Part shown: one piece after another, positions 1 to 6,575 of the stretch | Layout of the letters: each line of letters starts with the position of its first letter | Position numbering within the stretch: the stretch's first letter is position 1 | NCBI GenBank assembly: GCA_031255425.1 | Contig: JAIRSN010000226.1 | Location: 1 to 6,599 of the forward strand | Reading direction: 5' to 3' | Origin: Dysgonamonadaceae bacterium | GTDB lineage: Bacteria > Bacteroidota > Bacteroidia > Bacteroidales > Azobacteroidaceae | DNA length: 6,599 nt | Program-made: the position numbers and the translations under genes | The notes under the pieces: generated by a model | The model's database searches: none | Seen by the model: the letters and a program-made list of their open reading frames with translations, nothing else | Told to the model about the DNA's origin: nothing

Positions 1-5
1 GAGAC

Positions 6-800
6 TTATTGATACACCCTTACGTAGTCGATGATAAATTCCTGCGGGAGTTGCGAGAGATCAACGCCGTTTTTGCCGCCCCAGCCCCCACCGAAGGCAG
101 CATTGAGGATCAGGTAAAACGGTTGATCGAAAGGCCATGCCTCCCAACCGGATTCCGTGTTTTCAACCGCGTACTGTTTCTCGCCGTCCATGAACCATTC
201 GATGCGCTGCTCGTCCCATTGCATGGCGAAGATGTGAAACTCGGTGGTCGCCGTTGGCGTCTGGATGGCGTGCGACTTCTGCGTCTCCTTGATATGGTTG
301 TATTTCTCGGTGTGAATCGTGAAGTGGATCCGGTCCGGATCGTAGCCCACGTGTTCCATGATGTCGATCTCGCCGCTTTTCGGCCACTTGCCGTAGGAGG
401 GGGTCGCGGGCATCATCCAGATGGCAGGCCAGGTGCCCAGGCAGGAGGGGAGCTTCGCCCGCACTTCCACCCGTCCGTATAGCCATTCTTGCTTTCCCTT
501 GGTGCGGATGCTGGCGGAGGTCACCGGGACGGTCTGCCCGTCGATTTCGGCGCTGTCGTTGCGGATCACCAGGTGCAGGTAACCGTCTTTCAGGTAGCAG
601 TTTTCCTGCCGTGCAACGGTGTAATACTGTTTCTCGCCGTTCCGGACATAGCCCTCTTCGTACGCCCAGGAACGGTCGTCCGGCAGACCCTCGCCGTCGA
701 AGGGTTCGTCGAAAACCAACCGGGTAAACTTCCCCTGCCCACATCCCGAAAGGAGGCAGGCAGCAGTGCAAATCACTAAAAATAAACTTGTTCTTTTCAT
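6..800 (-). CDS. GH16 family endo-beta-glucanase (laminarinase/lichenase type), lipoprotein
   Basis: Predicted retaining endo-glycosidase that cuts internal bonds of beta-1,3- or mixed-linkage (1,3/1,4) glucan. It has 264 residues, the usual size for a single-domain GH16. The N-terminus has a basic start, a hydrophobic core and a lipobox ending LLSGC with Cys20 as the lipidated residue, so the protein should be membrane-anchored. The catalytic signature GEIDIME lies at 143-149: Glu144 nucleophile, Asp146 assisting, Glu149 acid/base. The extra Met in this motif marks the laminarinase-like branch rather than the EIDIE kappa-carrageenase or Bacillus lichenase form. Other GH16 landmarks are TWPAIWM (123-129), a His/Thr-rich strand (159-164), FAMQWD (191-196), NAAFGGGWGG (233-242) and the C-terminal DYVRVYQ. 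The ATG is preceded by an A-rich leader (AAAAAAAGAACAAAG), and the signal peptide starts there. It lies 96 bp downstream of the HTCS on the same strand, so the two may be cotranscribed. The family assignment is firm; the exact substrate (laminarin or mixed-linkage glucan) is inferred. Confidence 0.93.
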   Translation of the reverse strand: MKRTSLFLVICTAACLLSGCGQGKFTRLVFDEPFDGEGLPDDRSWAYEEGYVRNGEKQYYTVARQENCYLKDGYLHLVIRNDSAEIDGQTVPVTSASIRTKGKQEWLYGRVEVRAKLPSCLGTWPAIWMMPATPSYGKWPKSGEIDIMEHVGYDPDRIHFTIHTEKYNHIKETQKSHAIQTPTATTEFHIFAMQWDEQRIEWFMDGEKQYAVENTESGWEAWPFDQPFYLILNAAFGGGWGGKNGVDLSQLPQEFIIDYVRVYQ

Positions 801-896
801 CTTTGTTCTTTTTTTAAGTTCTATAATATAATTCCGGTCGCACGGGCGACCCGTTGTGTGTATGGCTGCACAAAAATCGCGCCATGCCGCCGCGGC
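801..896 (-). other. Short HTCS-GH16 intergenic region with small hairpin
   Basis: This 96-bp gap lies between the HTCS stop and the GH16 start. The HTCS-proximal part is G+C-rich and the GH16-proximal part (about 801-838) is A+T-rich. A perfect 5-bp stem with a 3-base loop, ACGGG-CGA-CCCGT, lies at 842-854. No T-run follows it on the minus strand, so it is not a convincing terminator. I find no clear TAnnTTTG promoter element on the minus strand. Readthrough from the HTCS is therefore possible, but a separate promoter for GH16 cannot be excluded. Confidence 0.4.
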
Positions 897-3800
897 TCAA
901 ATGACCTCCATGTACCGCGTGGGCGACATGCCGTACATCTCCTTGAAACTGTTGGAGAAATGCGCCTGCGACGAAAACCCGGTGGCATAGGCAATCTCCG
1001 AAACGGCAAATTTCTTGGCGCTCAACAGGTGGGCTGCCCGGCGTAGCCGCATGGTCTTGATGTAGTCGCTGGGGTTCTGATTGACCAACTGCTTGAGCTT
1101 GCGTTGCAACTGCGACCGGCTCATCCCAATCTCCCGCCCCAGCGTTTCGACCGACAGTTCGGAGTTGGAAAGCTGTTCCTGTATCACTTTATCGACCCTT
1201 TGCAGGAAAATTTCGTCCGCCGACTTCATCGTGATCGAACCTTCCGCAGGGTCGAGCCGCCCTTCGTATTTTTGTTTCAATTTCTCCCGCAACTCGATCA
1301 GCTTCTGGACCCGCACCCGCAGGTGGTCGACGTTGAACGGCTTGGGAATATACGAATCGGCGCCGGTTTGCAGCCCTTCCACCCGCTGCTCGATGTTCGT
1401 TTTTGCCGTCAGCAGAATCACCGGGATGTGGCAGGTCGACTCGTTGGTTTTGATCTTCTTGCACAGGGCGATGCCATCCATTTCGGGCATCATCACGTCC
1501 GAGATAATGCAGTCGGGCAGTTCGCCGAGCGCCGTTTCCAGCCCCTGCTTGCCGTTTTCGCTCTGAATCACCTGGTAGTCGTCGCTCAGGATGCCGGCGA
1601 TGTAATCGCGGATCAGCGCATCGTCTTCCACAATCAGCACCTTGTATTTGGCGCCCCGTTTCCGGCTGTCGGCGTCGGGTTCGAGCTTCGATTCGGGCAG
1701 GAGGGAAGGTTCGACCAGCGTAGCAAGGCTGCGTTCCTTGTGCTGGGAAATCTGTTCTTCGGGTTTCAGGTAGGAAGAATCCAGCGGGATCAGGATGAAA
1801 AAGACCGAGCCTTTCCCGTACTCGCTTTCGACAAAGATTTTCCCGTGGTGGATCTCCATCAGGCTGCGCGAGAGGTGCAACCCGATGCCCGTGCCCATAC
1901 GGCTTTTGCTGTTTGCGTCCTGAATCTGGTAAAAACGGTTGAAGATCAGTTCGCGCGCCGCGTCCGGAATCCCCGGTCCCGTGTCGGAGATACGGACCCG
2001 GAGGTCGGTACCGGTGGTGTCGATGCGGATTTGGATGGTTCCGTGGTCCGGCGTGTATTTGAAGGCGTTCGAGAGGACGTTAAACAGCACCTTGTCGATT
2101 TTTTCCTGGTCGATCCAGACCTCCGGCAGCCCCTCGCCCACCTCCATATCGAACTGTATCTTTTTGTCCAAAGCCGCCTGTTCGAAGGAGTCCATGATTT
2201 CCTTGAAGAAGGGAACAATCTCCGTCTTTTCCGCCCGCAACCGGACTTGCCCCCGGTCCAGCCGGCGCATTTCCATCAGTTGGTTCACGAGGCGGAGGAT
2301 CCGTTCGCCGTTCTGGAAAATCAGTTTGTAGATCCGCAGCAGTTTCGGGCTGTCCGTTTCCTTGATCAGTTGTTGCAAAGGCGACAGCACCAGGGTCAGC
2401 GGCGTGCGTATTTCGTGGGAAATGTCGGTGAAAAACTGCAACTGCGATTGCATGATCTGTTCTTCTTTCACCTTCGTCAGTTCCTCGTCTTTCTTTTTTA
2501 TTTGCCGGAAAATAAACCGGTACACGGAATAGCCGCCCGCCAGGACCAGCAGCACGTAGAGGACTTTCGCCCACCAGGTCAACCAGAAAGGCGGCACGAT
2601 GATGATTTTCAAGGTTTTCTCGATGGGTTCCGTTTCCGGCAGGCAGGCTTTCACCCGGAGGATGTATTTCCCCGGGTTCAGGTTGGTGTAGGTCACGCCT
2701 TTGTTCTTGAACGGCACGGTTTTCCAGCCCTCGTCGAAACCGTCTATTTTCACCTGGTAAATCACCTTTTCGGGCGTATTGTATTCGATGCCGGCAAATC
2801 CGATGGAGAAGCTCTTCACGGAGTAATTCAGCCGGATTTCGGACGCCGTATCAATGCTTTTGCCCAGGATGGCATCCTTTTTATTTTCGGGAAGCACCCG
2901 TTCGTTGAAGAGGTAGAGATCCGTAAAAACCAGGTTGAACAGGGGATGAACGGATTGCGGCACGAACGGCAGGAAGGAACTGATCCCGTTCACGCCTCCG
3001 AAGAAGATTTCCCCCGACCGGGACTGGAAGGAGGCGCCCCGGCGGAACTCCTCGTTGATGATTCCGTCCTGCGTGTGGTAATTGAAGAACTTGCCCTTGT
3101 GGGTATCGAAGAACGAGAGCCCTTCGCAGGTGCTGATCCACAGGTTGTTGTCGCGGTCTATTTCGACGGCGCAGACCACGGCGTTGGGCAATCCTTCCTT
3201 TTCCTGGTAGAAGGTGCGGGAGCCGGAAGCCTTGTCGATGCAGTTCAGCCCGTTTTTCGTCCCGATCCAGATGTTCTGGTAATGATCCTCGACAATGGCG
3301 TAGATGTCGTTGCCGTTCAGCCAGCCGTTTTGCCGGGTGTAGTCGGTAAACGACTGCCTCTCCGGGTCGTAACAGCTCACGCCGGCGCCCCCGGTTCCCA
3401 GCCAGACCAGCCCGTCGCTGCCGAAGCAAATGGTGTGGATGTAGTTGCTGAGCAACTGTTCCCCCGACTTCAGCGGGTCGTGCAGGAACGCCTTGTTTTT
3501 CTTTGTTTCGGGATGATAGATGCACAATCCCTTTTCGTTGGTGCCGATCCAGAGGTTTCCGTTCCGGTCTTCGGCGATGCAGTTAATATCCTTCACATCC
3601 TGCCCGTTGACCTTGAGCGGAACCTTCTCGAAGCGGTTCGTTGCCGGATGGTATAAGTAGAGTCCTTGCAGGTAGGTTCCCGCCCAGATTCTTTTCCTGG
3701 AATCCTCAAACACCGTAAGGACGCAATTCCCGGGCAAGCGGTCTTTCCGGTAATGGTCGACAATTTCCCGGCGGGCATTCAAGCGGTAAAGCCCGTCGCC

Positions 3801-4922
3801 GTCGGTGCCTATCCACAGTTGGGAGCGGTGGTCTTCGATAATGCTCAGGGCACATTCCGTCCCGATATTCTTCTCCGGGATAAAAGGATTGAAGCCGATG
3901 TTCTGAAACGATTTCTTCTGCGGCGGAATCATCAGCACGCCCTTCTGGAACAGCGCCACCCAGATATTGCCCTGCTTGTCTTCGTGAAAATCGTGGGCTT
4001 TCAGCTTGGAGAAATCCAGGTTCAGCAAATTGGTTTCGTAGGTAATCAGCGATTTCGTCGCCGGGTTGTAGCGCTTGATGCCCTGCCCGTCGGTCCCGAT
4101 CCAGAGGTTGTTTTTGCTGTCGCTGATCATGGTAAAAACCAGGTTCACGGAAGGGATGTACTTCCGTTTGAATGTTTTGGTATAATAATCGAACGAATCG
4201 ATGCCGCCTTCCAGCGTACCGATCAGGAGCGTACCGTCCGGCGTTTCGTAAATCGCGGAGATTTGGTTGCTGGACAGCGAATGTTCGTTGCCGGGCTCGT
4301 GCGCATAATTGATAATGGAATGGTTGTCGATATTCATCAGGCTCAGCCCGTTGTCCTGGGAGCCGATCCAGATATTTCCGAACCGGTCTTCAAAGATGGC
4401 GTTGATATTGTCGCTGCAAATATTGCTGTTGGTGCGCATATAAAAGGTAGGGCTCAGTGTTTTCGCCTTCAGGCACACCACGCCCGGCCCGCTGGTCGAC
4501 AGCCAGACGTTGCCTTTCCGGTCTTCAAAAATATACTTGACAAACCGGAACTCCTTAATATAAGCATACGAGAGGTTGAAGCTGGAAAAGCTGTCCGTTT
4601 CCCGGTGGTAGCGCTGCAAGCCGAGGGTCGTCCCCACCCAGAAGTTGCCGTGGCTGTCTTCCAGCACCTGAATCACATGGTTGTTTTCCAGCGAAGTGGA
4701 ATCGCCCGGAATGTGGTAATAGGTTTTGAAATCATTTCCGTTAAACACACACAATCCGTTTTCCGTACAAATCCATATATAACCTTTGGAATCCTGGTAC
4801 ACGCTGTTTACATGACTGTTCGGCAGTTTGTCGTCGGACGTAAAAAGCCTGTCCGTTTGCGCGGGCGTTGCGATTGTAACCAGCATGCAGGACAGGAAAA
4901 GAGTGAATCGTTTTATTCTCAT
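897..4922 (-). CDS. Hybrid two-component system (HTCS) sensor kinase/AraC-type regulator
   Basis: One-chain glycan sensor and transcription activator of 1341 residues, a normal HTCS length. A signal peptide with a likely cut after TPA (residue 21) exports the N-terminus to the periplasm. Fourteen Reg_prop repeats of the form (I/V)xEDxxGNxWIGTxxG start near residues 41, 86, 131, 176, 224, 266, 312, 361, 404, 449, 498, 543, 586 and 631, consistent with two seven-bladed propellers. A Y_Y_Y domain (about 700-777) precedes one membrane helix (about 780-805). The cytoplasmic part has HisKA with phospho-acceptor His836 in SHEIRTP. Its HATPase domain shows Asn952, DTGPGIP at 980-986 and GTGIGL at 1010-1015. 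The receiver has acidic residues 1099-1101, phospho-acceptor Asp1142 in SDVMMP, Thr1172 and Lys1194. A C-terminal AraC-type double HTH spans about 1240-1340. All phosphorelay residues are present, so it should be active. Expected targets are the adjacent GH16 and the divergent GH26-like gene. Ligand identity is not readable from sequence; a beta-glucan oligosaccharide is a guess from GH16. Confidence 0.97.
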   Translation of the reverse strand: MRIKRFTLFLSCMLVTIATPAQTDRLFTSDDKLPNSHVNSVYQDSKGYIWICTENGLCVFNGNDFKTYYHIPGDSTSLENNHVIQVLEDSHGNFWVGTTLGLQRYHRETDSFSSFNLSYAYIKEFRFVKYIFEDRKGNVWLSTSGPGVVCLKAKTLSPTFYMRTNSNICSDNINAIFEDRFGNIWIGSQDNGLSLMNIDNHSIINYAHEPGNEHSLSSNQISAIYETPDGTLLIGTLEGGIDSFDYYTKTFKRKYIPSVNLVFTMISDSKNNLWIGTDGQGIKRYNPATKSLITYETNLLNLDFSKLKAHDFHEDKQGNIWVALFQKGVLMIPPQKKSFQNIGFNPFIPEKNIGTECALSIIEDHRSQLWIGTDGDGLYRLNARREIVDHYRKDRLPGNCVLTVFEDSRKRIWAGTYLQGLYLYHPATNRFEKVPLKVNGQDVKDINCIAEDRNGNLWIGTNEKGLCIYHPETKKNKAFLHDPLKSGEQLLSNYIHTICFGSDGLVWLGTGGAGVSCYDPERQSFTDYTRQNGWLNGNDIYAIVEDHYQNIWIGTKNGLNCIDKASGSRTFYQEKEGLPNAVVCAVEIDRDNNLWISTCEGLSFFDTHKGKFFNYHTQDGIINEEFRRGASFQSRSGEIFFGGVNGISSFLPFVPQSVHPLFNLVFTDLYLFNERVLPENKKDAILGKSIDTASEIRLNYSVKSFSIGFAGIEYNTPEKVIYQVKIDGFDEGWKTVPFKNKGVTYTNLNPGKYILRVKACLPETEPIEKTLKIIIVPPFWLTWWAKVLYVLLVLAGGYSVYRFIFRQIKKKDEELTKVKEEQIMQSQLQFFTDISHEIRTPLTLVLSPLQQLIKETDSPKLLRIYKLIFQNGERILRLVNQLMEMRRLDRGQVRLRAEKTEIVPFFKEIMDSFEQAALDKKIQFDMEVGEGLPEVWIDQEKIDKVLFNVLSNAFKYTPDHGTIQIRIDTTGTDLRVRISDTGPGIPDAARELIFNRFYQIQDANSKSRMGTGIGLHLSRSLMEIHHGKIFVESEYGKGSVFFILIPLDSSYLKPEEQISQHKERSLATLVEPSLLPESKLEPDADSRKRGAKYKVLIVEDDALIRDYIAGILSDDYQVIQSENGKQGLETALGELPDCIISDVMMPEMDGIALCKKIKTNESTCHIPVILLTAKTNIEQRVEGLQTGADSYIPKPFNVDHLRVRVQKLIELREKLKQKYEGRLDPAEGSITMKSADEIFLQRVDKVIQEQLSNSELSVETLGREIGMSRSQLQRKLKQLVNQNPSDYIKTMRLRRAAHLLSAKKFAVSEIAYATGFSSQAHFSNSFKEMYGMSPTRYMEVI

Positions 4923-5060
4923 AGGTCGATAAGAATTATGTTAACAAAAAGAATAAAATGGGGATAGATAGTCATTTTATCCGGTTATTTCATGTAATCA
5001 TTTGATTTTTCCAACGTAAATATAGCCCATAATATTTGTATAAAAAAATAAATAAATAAT

Positions 5061-5093
5061 TTGCGACAAATCCACGGAGGGCTTGCGACAAAT
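5061..5093. promoter_or_regulatory. Putative HTCS operator: 11-bp direct repeat at 22-bp period
   Basis: TTGCGACAAAT occurs at 5061-5071 and again, identically, at 5083-5093, with 11 bp between the copies. The 22-bp start-to-start distance is about two helical turns, which would put both half-sites on one DNA face. AraC-family regulators classically bind direct repeats of about this period. The pair sits in the divergent region between the HTCS gene and the GH26-like gene, next to an A+T-rich tract with TAAA-type repeats (5041-5060). It is about 70 bp upstream of the TAnnTTTG element, somewhat far for a simple activator site. It could instead serve the HTCS promoter, or both. The repeat is directly visible; its role as HTCS operator is inferred. 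Confidence 0.5.
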
Positions 5094-5162
5094 TAGAAAA
5101 TTCAACCGCAAGCGGAATAGTCAAACGCTTCGATTCTATAAAGGAAAACGACGGCTTATCCA

Positions 5163-5170
5163 TACCTTTG
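5163..5170 (+). promoter_or_regulatory. Putative Bacteroidota -7 promoter element (TACCTTTG)
   Basis: TACCTTTG matches the Bacteroidota sigma-ABfr -7 consensus TAnnTTTG at every fixed position and lies 19 bp before the ATG at 5190. No TTTG-like -33 element is seen at the expected distance upstream (around 5138-5144), which would fit an activator-dependent promoter. If used, the leader would be only about 12-14 nt. It would contain AGGAAA (5171-5176) followed by an A-rich stretch, consistent with an A-rich Bacteroidota ribosome-binding region. An 8-bp match can arise by chance, so confidence is moderate. Confidence 0.45.
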
Positions 5171-5189
5171 AGGAAATTAAAAAAGACCA

Positions 5190-6260
5190 ATGAAACAGGG
5201 ATTATTATTCATTCTTGCGCTCCTCTGCCTGTCCTGCGACAAGCAAGCGCTCTCTACCGGTCCGTACCGGACTGTTGCCGACAAAAACGCGACCGAATCC
5301 ACCCACCGGCTTTACTCTTCGCTCTTTCTCCTGGCGGAGAAAGGTGTGATGCTGGGTCACCAGGATGCGCTGGCAAACGATTCGGACATGAAAACGGTCT
5401 GCGGCGATTACCCGGCGGTCTTCGGCTGGGACCTGGAATGCCTCGAAACGGACTCTTGCCGGACCGGTTCCGAATGTATCCGGCAGAATGTGCGGCAAGT
5501 GCACCGGTTGGGCGGCATTTCGACGCTTTCGTGGAAAGCCGGGCGGCCGGAAATCAAGCCCGGCGGAAAGAACCGGGCGGATTCGCTGATCGAAGCGGTC
5601 CTTCCGGGGAAGCCGGCTCATGAAGCCTACCTGTCGCAGTTGGATCAACTGGCGGATTTCTTCCTTAGCCTGAAGGATGATAAGGGGAACTTAATCCCGG
5701 TGATCTTCCGTCCTTTTCCCAGCGCAAACGATTCCAAATACTGGTGGAACAGGCAACAAAATACCTCCGGGCAATACAAGCAGCTCTGGCGCATGACGGT
5801 CGATTACCTGCGGAACGTCCGGAAAGTAAACAACCTGATTTACACCTATTCGGTTTCTAATGTGAAAAATCCGGACGAACTTGCCGCTTGTTATCCCGGC
5901 AATGATTATGTTGATATTGTGGGCAGCGAGGTTTACTTTTCGCTGGATACCGATCCGGACGGGAAGGTCTTCAAACAGGATCTGGAACGGAACCTTGCCG
6001 TGATAACTGCTTTCTCCAAACGCAACCAGAAAATCCCTTCCCTGACGGAAACCGGGCTGGAGGGCATAAAAGTCTTCAATTTCTTTTCGGATTATGTGTA
6101 TCCGATTGTGACAAAATACCCGATCAGTTATATGCTGTTCTGGAAAAACACGCGCAACAGTAATATGGATTATTTCATTCCTGTTCCGGGACATCCGGCT
6201 TGCGAAGATTTTATTTATTTTGTCAACCAACCGGAAATTCTGACGTGTACTAATATTTAG
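5190..6260 (+). CDS. GH26-fold lipoprotein lacking the canonical acid/base Glu (probable pseudoenzyme)
   Basis: This 356-residue protein has a hydrophobic N-terminus ending in LCLSC (probable lipidated Cys16) followed by Asp-Lys, so it should be a membrane-anchored lipoprotein. The body follows the GH26 (beta-mannanase/beta-1,3- or mixed-linkage-glucanase) pattern: GHQDA (56-60), DYPAVFGWDL (73-82), TLSW (112-115), VIFRPF (171-176), YWW (184-186), YKQLWRMTVDYLR (196-208), VDIVG (241-245) with Tyr249, LTETG (285-289) with predicted nucleophile Glu287, FW (317-318) and PGHPACEDF (333-341). In typical GH26 enzymes RPF is followed by His-Glu, where Glu is the acid/base; here it is Pro177-Ser178. 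The His of the usual SWH motif is Lys116. Both sides of the changed loop stay in frame, so a frameshift does not explain it. A glycan-binding role or altered catalysis is inferred. The gene is divergent from the HTCS and probably controlled by it. Family membership is well supported; function is uncertain. Confidence 0.88.
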   Translation: MKQGLLFILALLCLSCDKQALSTGPYRTVADKNATESTHRLYSSLFLLAEKGVMLGHQDALANDSDMKTVCGDYPAVFGWDLECLETDSCRTGSECIRQNVRQVHRLGGISTLSWKAGRPEIKPGGKNRADSLIEAVLPGKPAHEAYLSQLDQLADFFLSLKDDKGNLIPVIFRPFPSANDSKYWWNRQQNTSGQYKQLWRMTVDYLRNVRKVNNLIYTYSVSNVKNPDELAACYPGNDYVDIVGSEVYFSLDTDPDGKVFKQDLERNLAVITAFSKRNQKIPSLTETGLEGIKVFNFFSDYVYPIVTKYPISYMLFWKNTRNSNMDYFIPVPGHPACEDFIYFVNQPEILTCTNI

Positions 6261-6282
6261 TTTTCCAATAGCAGGGCAAATG

Positions 6283-6305
6283 ACTGCGGACACGCAGTGT
6301 CTTTT
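6283..6305 (+). terminator. Weak terminator-like hairpin after the GH26-like gene
   Basis: Starting 22 bases past the stop codon, two overlapping stems compete. ACTGCG-GACA-CGCAGT (6283-6298) is a 6-bp stem with a 4-base loop. GACAC-GCA-GTGTC (6289-6301) is a 5-bp stem followed directly by TTTT, with another T-run shortly after (6310-6314). The second looks like a short intrinsic terminator for the plus-strand gene. The stems are short and the T-run is only four bases at first, so termination strength is doubtful. Confidence 0.4.
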
Positions 6306-6436
6306 ATATTTTTGGGAGGCACGGCGTATCGGCTTGGCTGCGGGTGTTTCCGCCACGAAGCCTGGGCCGGGGGGCGGCGGTGCAGTCCGGAGGGCAGCAG
6401 CACAACCCGGGGTAGAGGAACCCCACCACCCCCACC

Positions 6437-6453
6437 CGACCCTGAAAGGGTCG
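6437..6453. repeat. Perfect 7-bp hairpin, 3-base loop
   Basis: CGACCCT-GAA-AGGGTCG is a perfect inverted repeat, the first of two adjacent tight hairpins in the G+C-rich element. No T-run follows on either strand, so it does not look like an ordinary intrinsic terminator. Confidence 0.7.
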
Positions 6454-6463
6454 AATAACCCAG

Positions 6464-6483
6464 CCCAGGGCATTCGCCCTGGG
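6464..6483. repeat. Perfect 8-bp hairpin, 4-base loop
   Basis: CCCAGGGC-ATTC-GCCCTGGG is a perfect inverted repeat 10 bp after the previous hairpin. Its right arm overlaps the left arm of the longer inverted repeat at 6478-6575, so the two structures are mutually exclusive in single-stranded form. Confidence 0.7.
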
Positions 6484-6575
6484 GCGTGTGGGAGTATCGG
6501 AAGAATGAAGGTTTAGATAATATCATGGAACTGTCATTTTTTTTCCTTTCGGGATAAACCCACAAACGCCCCAGG
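6478..6575. repeat. Long imperfect inverted repeat, 54-bp centre
   Basis: The left arm is CCTGGGGCG (6478-6486), TGTGGG (6487-6492), two unmatched bases and TATC (6495-6498). It pairs with GATA (6553-6556), CCCACA (6559-6564) and CGCCCCAGG (6567-6575), with a 2-base AA bulge at 6565-6566. That gives 19 paired positions. The centre is A+T-rich and contains an eight-T run near 6537-6544. The layout resembles two copies of one repeat end in opposite orientation, as in BIME-type units; this reading is inferred. Confidence 0.55.

Noticed and set aside
842..854. The hairpin between the HTCS and GH16 as an intrinsic terminator
   Set aside because: The stem has only 5 bp and no T-run follows on the minus strand, the direction of transcription here.
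1104..3656. A very long open frame (850 codons) on the plus strand
   Set aside because: It lies entirely antisense to the HTCS gene, whose domains and catalytic residues are unmistakable. The translation shows no recognisable domain and is the usual by-product of G+C-rich codon bias.
3666..4967. A 433-codon plus-strand open frame
   Set aside because: It is antisense to the Reg_prop region of the HTCS. Its internally repetitive look (recurring GADP/VFxD patterns) mirrors the propeller repeats on the other strand.
4990..5190. A 66-codon minus-strand open frame in the divergent region
   Set aside because: It covers the direct repeat and the putative promoter, overlaps the GH26-like start codon and has no recognisable motif. 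A regulatory spacer is the simpler reading.
5710..5760. A frameshift or sequencing error as the cause of the missing GH26 acid/base residue
   Set aside because: Conserved residues on both sides (VIFRPF and YWW) are in the same frame at the expected spacing. Changing His-Glu to Pro-Ser needs several base substitutions, not an indel.
5691..6473. A 260-codon minus-strand open frame spanning the GH26-like gene end and the G+C-rich segment
   Set aside because: It is antisense to a well-supported GH26-fold gene and runs into the hairpin region. It has no signal, domain or leader that supports it.
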